This document shows, one piece after another, positions 1 to 6,299 of a stretch of DNA of 10,691 nt. Below the pieces are notes generated by a model. The model had not been told where the DNA came from. It was given only the letters and a program-made list of their open reading frames with translations, and ran no database searches. A program made the translations under genes and the position numbers. The stretch's first letter is position 1. The number at the start of each line of letters is the position of its first letter. Location: the NCBI GenBank assembly GCA_016191565.1, contig JACPWA010000201.1, forward strand, positions 1 through 10,691. Reading direction: 5' to 3'. Source of the stretch: Simkania negevensis (GTDB lineage Bacteria > Chlamydiota > Chlamydiia > Chlamydiales > Simkaniaceae).

Positions 1-471
1 CATTATAACCTCATTGTAAAGTTGCATCCCTGGCTAGAACATCACCAGCCTGGTTTTGTCCATCTCCTTCAAGAGAAATATCAAGGAAGGAATAATGTGG
101 TGATCCCCTCCCTCTATCCCCTTGTTTTGCCCCTTCTTAAAAGGGCAGATCTCTATTTAGGAGACTTTTCTTCGATCGGATATGACTTTCTTTATTACGA
201 TCGTCCCATGTTTTTTTTCGATACCAAGAAAAGGGAAGCCTCAAGAAAAAATTCCACCACACTCCACCAATGTGGCAGCCTCATCCCCTTAGAAGCCTAC
301 GAAGCAATTTACTCTTTCATCGAGAAAAATTTAAAGGAGGAAAAAAAACGAAGCGAAGTGAGAAAGAAGCTCTATCAATATGCCTTTGGTGCTGAAAAGC
401 CATTCGACCTGATCAGCAAAGAAATTAAAGAACAGACAAAGCGATTACTTCTCTCTCAAAAATCCTCTTGA
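1..471 (+). CDS. CDP-glycerol glycerophosphotransferase-type protein (C-terminal part; 5' end outside window)
   Basis: The frame is open from base 1, so the gene begins upstream; the ATG at 22 is internal. About 156 residues are visible, ending in TGA at 469-471. They contain the conserved tail of the CDP-glycerol:glycerophosphotransferase (TagF/TagB-like) family: a KLHP segment at the start and then ADLYLGDFSSIGYDF followed by RPMFFFD, matching the family pattern of AD-x-x-(I/L)-x-D-(Y/F)-SS followed by a short (N/D/K)RP segment. Known family members transfer glycerol phosphate or related polyol phosphates from CDP-linked donors to surface polymers; Gram-negative members decorate capsules or LPS. 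The end is lysine-rich and may be helical. The last 27 bp overlap the 3' end of the convergent mreC gene. The family assignment is fairly safe, but the donor and acceptor cannot be inferred from this fragment. Confidence 0.72.
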   Translation, partial: HYNLIVKLHPWLEHHQPGFVHLLQEKYQGRNNVVIPSLYPLVLPLLKRADLYLGDFSSIGYDFLYYDRPMFFFDTKKREASRKNSTTLHQCGSLIPLEAYEAIYSFIEKNLKEEKKRSEVRKKLYQYAFGAEKPFDLISKEIKEQTKRLLLSQKSS

Positions 472-1461
472 AGGAAGAACAACTACAGAACGGAGAGCAT
501 TTAGATTTCGAGCAGATAACTCTGCTTCAATCTCATAGGCAATATTGCCTTCTTTTAAAGGATACACTTTAGAGACTGTTGCCACAGGAAGCGCCTCAGG
601 AAAAATCCCATCCATTCCAGTGGTGACCAAAAGATCTCCTTCTTCAATGATTTTGAAAGAGGAAGAAGAGATAAGCAGAGAAAGGGATCTACCGCTTTTC
701 AGCTCAAATTCTTCCCCTTCTTTGTCTGGAAAATCATAGTTAAATCCAAACCCTTTTAAGGTCTCTGCAAAAGAGCGCCATAAAGGAAAACTCTCCCCTC
801 TAAGTTCTCCCTTTGCTAAATAAAGCTCTTTTTCATGTTCTCTAAAGGCGCGCACTGAGATGCTCAAGTTCAAATCGGTGATTAAGGTCACCCGACTGTG
901 TTTTTTACCTACATAATCGACTACCCCAATCAAAGCGCCCTCTGAAAGAACAGGACTATTTTTTGCGATGATCTTTTTTCCTAGCTTTTGATTCTCCTTT
1001 TCGCCGATGTCAATCCAGATCACGCTGCTCCAAAAACTTGGCTCTCTATAAATCACCCGACCAAAAAGAGAATAGAGTTCCAATTCAAGAAGCTCTTCCA
1101 CTCGGCGCTTTTTCCTGAGAAGAAATTCTTTTAATTCTCTCCCCTCCTCTTTTTCTCCTACTAGCGCTCGTAATTCTTTCATTCTTTTCTCGATCCTTTC
1201 TTCATGAGCAAGCCGCTCCCTTAGCTCCTCATTCTCTCTTCTTAATGCTAGGTTTTCCGCAAGTAACTTTCCCACTTCTTTCTTGTCTGCGGTAGCAAAG
1301 GAAGCAGCAGAAAAAGCTAGAAAAGAGCACCCCTTCCAAAAGGGGAGAAAGGCTGCAATCGCTTTCACCCGCAGAGGAAAGAAGAAGGAGGAGGGTAGAT
1401 TGACGATTAAAAGAAGAAAAAGAGATAGAAAAAGATAGGAGGAGGTTTTTTTTCTTTTCAC
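445..1461 (-). CDS. mreC: Rod shape-determining protein MreC
   Basis: This 338-residue protein has the MreC layout: a basic N-terminus, one membrane segment at about residues 8-30, a charged coiled coil at about 59-128, and a beta-rich periplasmic domain from about 133 to the end. Family hallmarks are VIYREPSFWSSVIWIDIG (136-153), SRVTLITD (189-196), and GDLLVTTGMDGIFPEALPVATV (275-296), which match MreC closely. MreC bridges the MreB cytoskeleton with membrane-bound peptidoglycan synthases. In chlamydiae, most of which lack FtsZ, the MreB system is linked to division. The stretch between the two beta halves (about 205-275) looks longer than in typical members. The start is GTG at 1461-1459, overlapping the aminotransferase stop as GTGA. 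There is no clear Shine-Dalgarno sequence, which suggests translational coupling. The stop is TAA, 27 bp inside the convergent gene. Confidence 0.9.
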   Translation of the reverse strand: MKRKKTSSYLFLSLFLLLIVNLPSSFFFPLRVKAIAAFLPFWKGCSFLAFSAASFATADKKEVGKLLAENLALRRENEELRERLAHEERIEKRMKELRALVGEKEEGRELKEFLLRKKRRVEELLELELYSLFGRVIYREPSFWSSVIWIDIGEKENQKLGKKIIAKNSPVLSEGALIGVVDYVGKKHSRVTLITDLNLSISVRAFREHEKELYLAKGELRGESFPLWRSFAETLKGFGFNYDFPDKEGEEFELKSGRSLSLLISSSSFKIIEEGDLLVTTGMDGIFPEALPVATVSKVYPLKEGNIAYEIEAELSARNLNALRSVVVLPSRGFLREK

Positions 1462-2654
1462 TTCGTAATACTTAATAAAGCTTGAATCACATGCTCAATA
1501 TTTTTTTCATCTAAATTGCTCAGATTGATTCGGCCGCCTTTGCTCATATAAATAGCATAATCCTGAATCAGGATCTCCACCTGCTCTTCTTTTAATCCAA
1601 GGAGAGAAAACATCCCAAGTCTTTCTTTCAGAAAGGAAAAAGAGCTGTTACCCAGCTTCTTGCTTAAGTTATCAACCAAAAGGGTGCGCAACCCTTCCAG
1701 CCTTTTTCGAATTACTTTAAGCTCTTCTTCCCACTTTTTTCTAAGATGTGGATCCCGGTAAAGCAGTGCAGTAAGAGCAGCACCATGTTTAGGGGGATTG
1801 GAATAGTTGCACCGGATCAGATGGCGCAATGTAGAGGCTGAATTTTTAAGAGCCTCATCATCATTGAAGCGCAAGATCAAAGCTCCAGTTCTCTCCGCAT
1901 AGAGTCCGCATGATTTTGAAAAGGAATGGGCTACAAGCATCTCATGCCCTTCCTTAGCAAAATACCGAATGGGGTAAACATCTTCTTCGATTCCCTCGCC
2001 AAACCCTTGATAAGCTACATCAAAAAAGGGAAGAATTTTTCTTTTGAGCAGCACTTTTGAAAGCTCGTGCCACTCCTCTTTTTTCAAATCACAACCAGTG
2101 GGGTTGTGGCAACAGCCATGGAGAAGGGCCACACTTTTTTCAGGAGCTTTAGAAAAAAAGGAAAGCATCTCATCAAAAGCTATCCTTTTTTTCTTTTCAT
2201 CGTAATAGGGATAGGGAGCAATTTCGAGCCCACAAAGAATAAAGAGCTGTAAATGATTGGCCCATGTAGGGGTAGAATAGAAGAGCTTGTTTGTCACATG
2301 CTCTAAAAAGAGATCTCCCCCTAGTCGCAACGCCCCTGTGCCTCCTACAGTTTGCACACCAAAAAGATTCTGTCGATCTGTTTCTAAAAGATCTTTCCCA
2401 AAAAGGAGTTCTTTGCTTACCTCGACAAAATCCTCCATTCCTCCAATCGGCAGGTAGCTTTTATTTTTCTCTGCTTGAGCTAGCTTTTCTTGCGCCTTTT
2501 TCACACTTTTCATCATTACTACTTCATGATTTTCATTGTGGTAAATACCAATAGATAGATCGATTTTTTCCTTCCGCTGATCCTTCTGTGCTCTAGCAAA
2601 CAGGCCAAAAATAGAATCTGGGGGAACATAAGGAACATGTTTAAAAAAGCTCAT
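1458..2654 (-). CDS. Aspartate/aromatic amino acid aminotransferase (class I, PLP-dependent)
   Basis: At 398 residues this is the usual length for the AspC/TyrB family. The PLP lysine is K247 in HSFSKSCGLYAERTGAL. Other family landmarks are NPTG at 184-187, W131 in TPTWANH (the position of the active-site Trp), D212 in FDVAYQGF (binds the pyridine nitrogen) and R375 in GRINLSNL (binds the substrate carboxylate). The protein should interconvert aspartate/oxaloacetate and aromatic or glutamate/2-oxoglutarate pairs in the cytoplasm. AspC and TyrB cannot be told apart by eye; the C. trachomatis homologue is called tyrB. The ATG is preceded by GGAG with an 8-nt gap, a good ribosome binding site. 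It is the first gene of a two-gene unit with mreC, an adjacency I recall from C. trachomatis (CT637-CT638). Confidence 0.92.
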   Translation of the reverse strand: MSFFKHVPYVPPDSIFGLFARAQKDQRKEKIDLSIGIYHNENHEVVMMKSVKKAQEKLAQAEKNKSYLPIGGMEDFVEVSKELLFGKDLLETDRQNLFGVQTVGGTGALRLGGDLFLEHVTNKLFYSTPTWANHLQLFILCGLEIAPYPYYDEKKKRIAFDEMLSFFSKAPEKSVALLHGCCHNPTGCDLKKEEWHELSKVLLKRKILPFFDVAYQGFGEGIEEDVYPIRYFAKEGHEMLVAHSFSKSCGLYAERTGALILRFNDDEALKNSASTLRHLIRCNYSNPPKHGAALTALLYRDPHLRKKWEEELKVIRKRLEGLRTLLVDNLSKKLGNSSFSFLKERLGMFSLLGLKEEQVEILIQDYAIYMSKGGRINLSNLDEKNIEHVIQALLSITK

Positions 2655-2662
2655 TTTTCACA

Positions 2663-2666
2663 CTCC
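2663..2666 (-). promoter_or_regulatory. Ribosome binding site of the aminotransferase gene
   Basis: On the minus strand GGAG lies 8 nt upstream of the ATG at 2654. It fixes this start, whereas the co-transcribed mreC start has no such motif. Confidence 0.5.
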
Positions 2667-2717
2667 ATTCGATAATAAAAAATCAGATTAGATAAAATGG
2701 TTGCTACTTTGCAAGAA

Positions 2718-2723
2718 ATTATA
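2718..2723 (-). promoter_or_regulatory. Possible -10 element for the aminotransferase-mreC unit
   Basis: A perfect TATAAT occurs on the minus strand, which would give a 5' untranslated region of roughly 57 nt. No good -35 hexamer is seen at 16-18 bp upstream; the region is only A-rich there. AT-rich DNA makes a chance match plausible. Confidence 0.3.
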
Positions 2724-2750
2724 CTAAATGTAAGAGAGAATTTTGTTCCA

Positions 2751-2780
2751 TTGAAGAAAAGCAGGCTGAAAAGATACAAT
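2751..2780 (+). promoter_or_regulatory. Promoter of tRNA-Ala
   Basis: TTGAAG at 2751-2756 and TACAAT at 2775-2780 are separated by 18 bp, close to the sigma-70/sigma-66 consensus. The mature tRNA begins 19 bp after the -10 box, a normal distance for a short tRNA leader. Confidence 0.6.
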
Positions 2781-2798
2781 GCTACTTCATTTAATTTT

Positions 2799-2871
2799 GG
2801 GGCGTTAGCTCAGTTGGTAGAGCGCAACAATGGCATTGTTGAGGTCAACGGTTCGACTACGTTACGCTCCA
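2799..2871 (+). tRNA. tRNA-Ala (anticodon GGC)
   Basis: The 73-nt cloverleaf can be folded by eye. The acceptor GGGGCGT (2799-2805) pairs with ACGCTCC (2864-2870) and contains the G3-U70 wobble that is the alanine identity element. The D arm is GCTC/GAGC with GG in its loop. The anticodon arm is CAACA/TGTTG with loop ATGGCAT, giving GGC at 2832-2834. The variable loop is AGGTC. The T arm is AACGG, loop TTCGACT, then ACGTT. The discriminator is A at 2871 and CCA is not encoded. The odd point is that G at 2851 (position 53) faces A at 2859 (position 61), breaking the almost universal G53-C61 pair at the top of the T stem. The gene is otherwise intact and has a promoter. It ends 2 bp before the stop codon of the opposing ATPase gene. 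Confidence 0.88.
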
Positions 2872-2873
2872 TT

Positions 2874-3743
2874 TTATTTAGAGACCCAGTGCTTAATAGG
2901 AGCCTTTAAAAACTCTTCCACAGAAAGACCGTTTTGTCCAATAAGTAATAGCCGATCGGGGTGATAGGCTTTTGCAAAAGCCTGCATCCCAGGTAAACTT
3001 TCTTTCTTCTGCGAGGTTTTCACCTCAATTGCTGTTAAAAAGTTTCCCTTTTTTAGCACAAAATCGACCTCATAGTTCCCTTCTCGCCAATAAGAAAGCT
3101 CAATGGAAGTACCTCGGATCTCATTTACAAGATGAGTTCCGATTGCAGACTCTGTAAGCCTGCTCCAATAACTAGAATCCTTTTTTGCTTCATGAAATGA
3201 CTTTCCGCTTTGTGCACTCATGAGCGCCATATTATACACCTGAAATTTGGGACTGGAAGAGCGATGTCGAATTTTTTGGCTTGCATATTTATCTAATCCG
3301 GTAAGCATTCCCACACCTGACAAAAGTTTCAAATAATGAGCAAGAGTAGTAGTATTTCCGACATCTTGCAATTGCCCGAGCATTTTTTGATAGGAAAGAA
3401 TCTGCCCTGAATAGGTACAGCCTAATTGAAATAAACGTCTTAAAAGCGCTGGTTTATTTACTTGTGTCATTAAGAGGATATCCCGAGAAATTGTTGTTTC
3501 AATGAGAGAATCATGGATATAGCTTGCCCACCTAGAGAGGTTTTCTTCGTTTGCTAATTCAACCGGACCAGGATAGCCGCCAAAATAGATAAATTGATCC
3601 AAACTCCAATTAAAACATTGCTGCATCTCTTGAAAATTCCAGTGTGTAATCGGCAAAAGCTCGAAACGACCAGCTAAACTTTCAGAAAGCCCTTTTTGCA
3701 TGAGCCAGGGGGAGGAGCCTAAAAGAATTATCTTTAGATTCAC
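2874..3743 (-). CDS. C-terminal fragment of the broken ATPase (DUF4143 part)
   Basis: This is the downstream frame, 289 residues if read from a GTG at 3743. No ribosome binding site is evident, and the family sequence extends upstream of this GTG in the same frame, so it is a continuation and not an independent start. Visible parts are the ATPase sensor strand IILLGSSPW, ESLAGRFE, the YPGPVE segment, and a C-terminal nuclease-like fold signature with D227 in EVDFVL and E240-x-K242 in AIEVKTS. These D/ExK residues resemble the PD-(D/E)xK core typical of the DUF4143 C-terminus; whether they are catalytic is unknown. The stop codon lies 2 bp from the tRNA-Ala 3' end. Confidence 0.5.
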   Translation of the reverse strand: MNLKIILLGSSPWLMQKGLSESLAGRFELLPITHWNFQEMQQCFNWSLDQFIYFGGYPGPVELANEENLSRWASYIHDSLIETTISRDILLMTQVNKPALLRRLFQLGCTYSGQILSYQKMLGQLQDVGNTTTLAHYLKLLSGVGMLTGLDKYASQKIRHRSSSPKFQVYNMALMSAQSGKSFHEAKKDSSYWSRLTESAIGTHLVNEIRGTSIELSYWREGNYEVDFVLKKGNFLTAIEVKTSQKKESLPGMQAFAKAYHPDRLLLIGQNGLSVEEFLKAPIKHWVSK

Positions 3744-3778
3744 TTTATTTCTTGAGTCTGCATCCCATAATTTCTTTA

Positions 3779-4066
3779 TTACTCCAGACCAATTGGGAAT
3801 TTTTGTACCTCATCGATAATGAGGAGAGCTTCTTTGCCTATCTCAATTCTTTGCCGGGCCACTTCCCATTGGGTCTCAAGCCAAACTAGATCTTGCAATG
3901 TGGCTGTATCTGCCGTCGCATAGTAGGCAGGAATAGCTAGTGCTTCTTTGATTTGTAGAGCCAAAGTAGTTTTCCCCACTTGTCTAGGACCCAAAAATGC
4001 CTGAATGAACTTTCTAGGTTCTTTGGTTCTTTGAAGAAGCTTTTGAAATAAGGGCTCTCTTTTCAT
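3779..4066 (-). CDS. N-terminal fragment of the broken ATPase (P-loop part)
   Basis: This 95-residue frame carries Walker A at residues 26-34 (GPRQVGKTT) and Walker B at 81-90 (LLIIDEVQKF). After IIDEVQKFP it leaves the family sequence for four residues and stops. Taken alone it would lack the rest of the ATPase core (sensor and arginine-finger regions), so it is unlikely to be functional. It is listed separately because the sequence as given encodes it as its own frame. Confidence 0.5.
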   Translation of the reverse strand: MKREPLFQKLLQRTKEPRKFIQAFLGPRQVGKTTLALQIKEALAIPAYYATADTATLQDLVWLETQWEVARQRIEIGKEALLIIDEVQKFPIGLE

Positions 4067-4080
4067 CTAGGCTAGAAATA

Positions 4081-4126
4081 TTTTACTCATTCTATTGAGC
4101 AATTTTACTCGATACATTGAGTAAAA
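4081..4126 (-). promoter_or_regulatory. Tandem palindromic operator-like sites upstream of the ATPase gene
   Basis: The plus strand reads two adjacent 22-bp units, 4081-4102 and 4103-4124, matching at 17 of 22 positions. Each begins TTTTACTC and continues to ATTGAG. The second forms a clean dyad, TTTTACTC-N8-GAGTAAAA (4103-4126); the first is a weaker dyad, CTCA-N5-TGAG. The block ends 15 bp upstream of the ATPase start codon, where a repressor would cover the promoter or leader. A TAAAAT on the minus strand at 4080-4085 could be a -10 box overlapping the first unit. The binding protein is unknown; it could be the ATPase itself or a host regulator. Confidence 0.5.
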
Positions 4127-4163
4127 ACAAGATTAATCGTTTAATTTATTTATAATAAGTTGC

Positions 4164-5144
4164 TTATGTATTTTTCTTAGCGTAGTACATTGCTCCTAAA
4201 AGAGCAGTTTTAGGGTTTAAAATCACCCTTACTGAGATGTCAGAAAGAAGTTTAAAAAACCTTCCCTTCGAGCGAAAGGCGTTCATAAAAAGCTCTCCTT
4301 TAAGAATGGAAACGATTTTAGGCGCAATTCCTCCTCCTAAAAATACCCCCCCAAAAGCAAGAGTTTTGAGAGCATGATTTCCTGCCTCTGCTCCATAGAT
4401 TGATGAGAAAAGTTCAAGAGCATGAATACAGGCTTTAGATTCTTTTTTGACTCCCTTCTCTGAGATGAGTTCGGGAGATTTTCCCATTTCAATCTCCTGA
4501 AATATGGCAGGATCTTCTTTTTCTCTCTTTGTATCGATTAGAAAGCGATAAATGTTATGTAATCCTGGACCTGATAAAACCCGCTCATAGGAGACATGAG
4601 GGAACCTCTGCCTTAGATGCTTTAACAAGTCATCTTGCTCTTCATTGCGAGGAGCAAAATCGCAGTGTCCCCCTTCACACGCAAAGGGGTGATAGTTTTT
4701 TCCATCAAAATAGATCACCGCTTCTCCAAGCCCTGTTCCTGCGGAAATAATAGCCTGATTTCCTTTTAGGTCAGGATCTCCTTTATTGAGAATTTCATAT
4801 TCATCTTCTTCAAGAAGATAGAGACCATAGGCATTAGCTTCTAAATCGTTGATGAGAAAAACTTTTTCAATCTTAAGTTCTTTAGCCAAGTTTTGTGCAT
4901 TGACAATCCAAGGAAGGTTAGTAGCTTGACTCACTCCACTTTTCACTGGTCCTGCTACCCCAAAACAGGCTTTTTCTACTTTTTCTTCACCCCCATCTAA
5001 AAATGCTCTAACAATCTCTTCCAAATTAGAGTGTTTGGGACTCGGATACTTTTGCTCCTTGATGCAGAAAGGCTTACTTTTCTTTTCTGAAAACAAAGCT
5101 AGATGGGTTTTTGTCCCTCCAATATCGCCAGCAAGTATGTTCAT
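4164..5144 (-). CDS. glk: Glucokinase (bacterial Glk family)
   Basis: This 326-residue protein is close to the length of E. coli Glk. It has the phosphate-binding DIGGTKT at residues 7-13, FGVAGPV (61-67), ATNLPWIV (74-81), the catalytic aspartate D100 in FLINDLEANAYGL, the second phosphate loop AGTGLGEA (135-142), the glucose-binding EGGHCDFAP (157-165), the Glk-specific YERVLSGPGLHNIYRFL, and GGVFLGGGIAPK near the C-terminus. It phosphorylates glucose to glucose 6-phosphate with ATP in the cytoplasm. All expected active-site residues are visible. The ATG at 5144 starts directly with the MNILAGDIGGTKT core, so the start is firm although the ribosome binding site is weak. Chlamydiaceae import glucose 6-phosphate and, as I recall, lack this enzyme, so its presence points to an environmental chlamydia. 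Confidence 0.94.
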   Translation of the reverse strand: MNILAGDIGGTKTHLALFSEKKSKPFCIKEQKYPSPKHSNLEEIVRAFLDGGEEKVEKACFGVAGPVKSGVSQATNLPWIVNAQNLAKELKIEKVFLINDLEANAYGLYLLEEDEYEILNKGDPDLKGNQAIISAGTGLGEAVIYFDGKNYHPFACEGGHCDFAPRNEEQDDLLKHLRQRFPHVSYERVLSGPGLHNIYRFLIDTKREKEDPAIFQEIEMGKSPELISEKGVKKESKACIHALELFSSIYGAEAGNHALKTLAFGGVFLGGGIAPKIVSILKGELFMNAFRSKGRFFKLLSDISVRVILNPKTALLGAMYYAKKNT

Positions 5145-5215
5145 TTTTTCGTCAAAACACCCTATGATTAAACCAAATTCCTATGCTATCTTGATACTTA
5201 TAGTTCAAATAAAAC

Positions 5216-5223
5216 AAAAGGGG
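5216..5223 (+). promoter_or_regulatory. Ribosome binding site of recA
   Basis: AAAAGGGG ends 5 nt before the ATG at 5229, a good Shine-Dalgarno match that fixes the start. The 84-bp divergent gap with glk (5145-5228) shows no convincing sigma-70 pair: TTGATA at 5191 has no -10 box at the right distance. I see no SOS-type operator of either the E. coli or B. subtilis form. Confidence 0.5.
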
Positions 5224-5228
5224 ATCCC

Positions 5229-6299
5229 ATGTCGCAAGCAAACCATAATGAGAAAAAGAAAGCATTAGAATTAGCGAGATCGAACATCGAAAAGCAATTT
5301 GGTGAGGGATCCCTTATGTTTCTTGGTGAGAATGCAGCAAGTCGCACTGTTCCCGTGATCAAAACAGGAGCAGTGACTTTAGATCTTGCTCTCGGAGTAG
5401 GAGGGTTGCCAAAGGGGAGAATCGTTGAAATCTACGGGCCAGAATCTTCTGGAAAATCCACCCTTGCCATGCATGTGGTAGCTAATTGTCAAAAAGAAGG
5501 AGGAGTTGCCGCCTATATTGATGCAGAGCATGCCTTTGACCCTGGTTATGCTTCCAAAATCGGTGTTAATTTAAATGAACTGATGATCTCTCAACCTGAC
5601 TGTGGGGAAGATGCGCTTAACATCGCAGAGATGCTTGCTCGCTCCAGTGCAGTTGATCTTATTGTGATCGACTCGGTAGCCGCTCTTGTACCTAAATCTG
5701 AGCTTGAAGGGGAAATCGGCGATTCTCATATGGGGCTACAAGCAAGGATGATGTCTCAAGCACTGCGCAAACTCACCTCAACTCTATCTAGAAATAATAC
5801 CTGCGCTATTTTTATTAATCAGATTCGGGAGAAAATTGGAGTGATGTTTGGCAATCCAGAAACCACAACAGGAGGAAGGGCGCTAAAGTTCTATTCTTCG
5901 ATCCGCCTTGATATCCGACGCCTTGCTACGATCAAAGGGACAGAAAAAGGGGCAGAAGAAGGAGATATAGGCAGCCGAACAAGGGTAAAAGTGGTTAAAA
6001 ATAAGCTTGCTCCCCCTTTCAAAACAGCTGAGTTTGATATCATCTTTAATGAAGGAATCTCTAGAGAAGGAACAATCCTTGACCTCGCTGCTGAATGGGG
6101 AATCATAGAGAAAAAAGGAACCTGGTATAGTTTCCAAGGAAAACGGCTTGGACAAGGAAGAGAAGTTTCTAGAGATCTTCTAAAGAAAGATCAGAAACTT
6201 ACTTCTGAGATCGAAAATCTTCTCCTAAAGAAACAAGATGGTAAAGAAAAGTTTGCCCCCTCTGCTTTAGAAGAACTTCAAACTGCAGAAGCGCGGTAG
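5229..6299 (+). CDS. recA: Recombinase RecA
   Basis: The 356-residue protein is full length. The N-terminal helix is followed by the core ATPase: Walker [10 protein letters not shown] at 70-78, catalytic E100 in [10 protein letters not shown], Walker [12 protein letters not shown] at 144-154, loop L1 around [11 protein letters not shown], and the DNA-binding loop L2 around [18 protein letters not shown] (199-216). The C-terminal domain has the usual [20 protein letters not shown] region and ends in a short, mildly acidic tail. It forms filaments on single-stranded DNA and drives homologous recombination. No LexA-type operator is visible upstream, consistent with my recollection that chlamydiae lack LexA. 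The final 22 bp overlap the 3' end of the convergent ispA gene. Nothing in the protein looks damaged. Confidence 0.97.
   Translation: MSQANHNEKKKALELARSNIEKQFGEGSLMFLGENAASRTVPVIKTGAVTLDLALGVGGLPKGRIVEIYGPESSGKSTLAMHVVANCQKEGGVAAYIDAEHAFDPGYASKIGVNLNELMISQPDCGEDALNIAEMLARSSAVDLIVIDSVAALVPKSELEGEIGDSHMGLQARMMSQALRKLTSTLSRNNTCAIFINQIREKIGVMFGNPETTTGGRALKFYSSIRLDIRRLATIKGTEKGAEEGDIGSRTRVKVVKNKLAPPFKTAEFDIIFNEGISREGTILDLAAEWGIIEKKGTWYSFQGKRLGQGREVSRDLLKKDQKLTSEIENLLLKKQDGKEKFAPSALEELQTAEAR

Larger units (their letters stand above)
2874..4066 (-). pseudogene. AAA ATPase with DUF4143-type C-terminus, interrupted by a one-base frameshift
   Basis: Two consecutive reading frames together form one ATPase of the AAA_14/DUF4143 family. 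The upstream frame (4066 to 3779) has Walker A GPRQVGKTT and Walker B LLIIDEVQKF, then runs into TAA. The downstream frame continues the same protein with LKIILLGSSPWLMQKGL and the DUF4143 region. Adding one base near 3793 (minus strand CCCAATTGG read as CCCAAATTGG) joins them as EVQKFPNWSGVIKKLWDAD, just what the family has here, and yields 397 residues, a normal length. No slippery heptamer lies in the right phase, so programmed frameshifting is unlikely. It is therefore a recent pseudogene or a sequencing error. Functions of the family are poorly known; some members are addiction-like or mobile accessory genes. The start ATG at 4066 lacks a ribosome binding site but lies just below two palindromes. 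Confidence 0.85.

Noticed and set aside
1441..1461. Run of eight A at the start of mreC as a phase-variable tract
   Set aside because: The tract is broken by a G upstream, is short, and the frame is intact; lysine codons in a basic N-terminus explain it.
3781..3815. Programmed ribosomal frameshift in the ATPase gene
   Set aside because: The codons CAA AAA TTC do not form an X-XXY-YYZ heptamer in phase and the product would just be the ordinary full-length family protein, so a simple mutation or sequence error is more likely.
5221..5228. GGGATCCC palindrome next to the recA start as an operator
   Set aside because: It is a short palindrome overlapping the ribosome binding site, a very similar GGGATCCC also occurs inside recA near 5307, and nothing suggests regulation.
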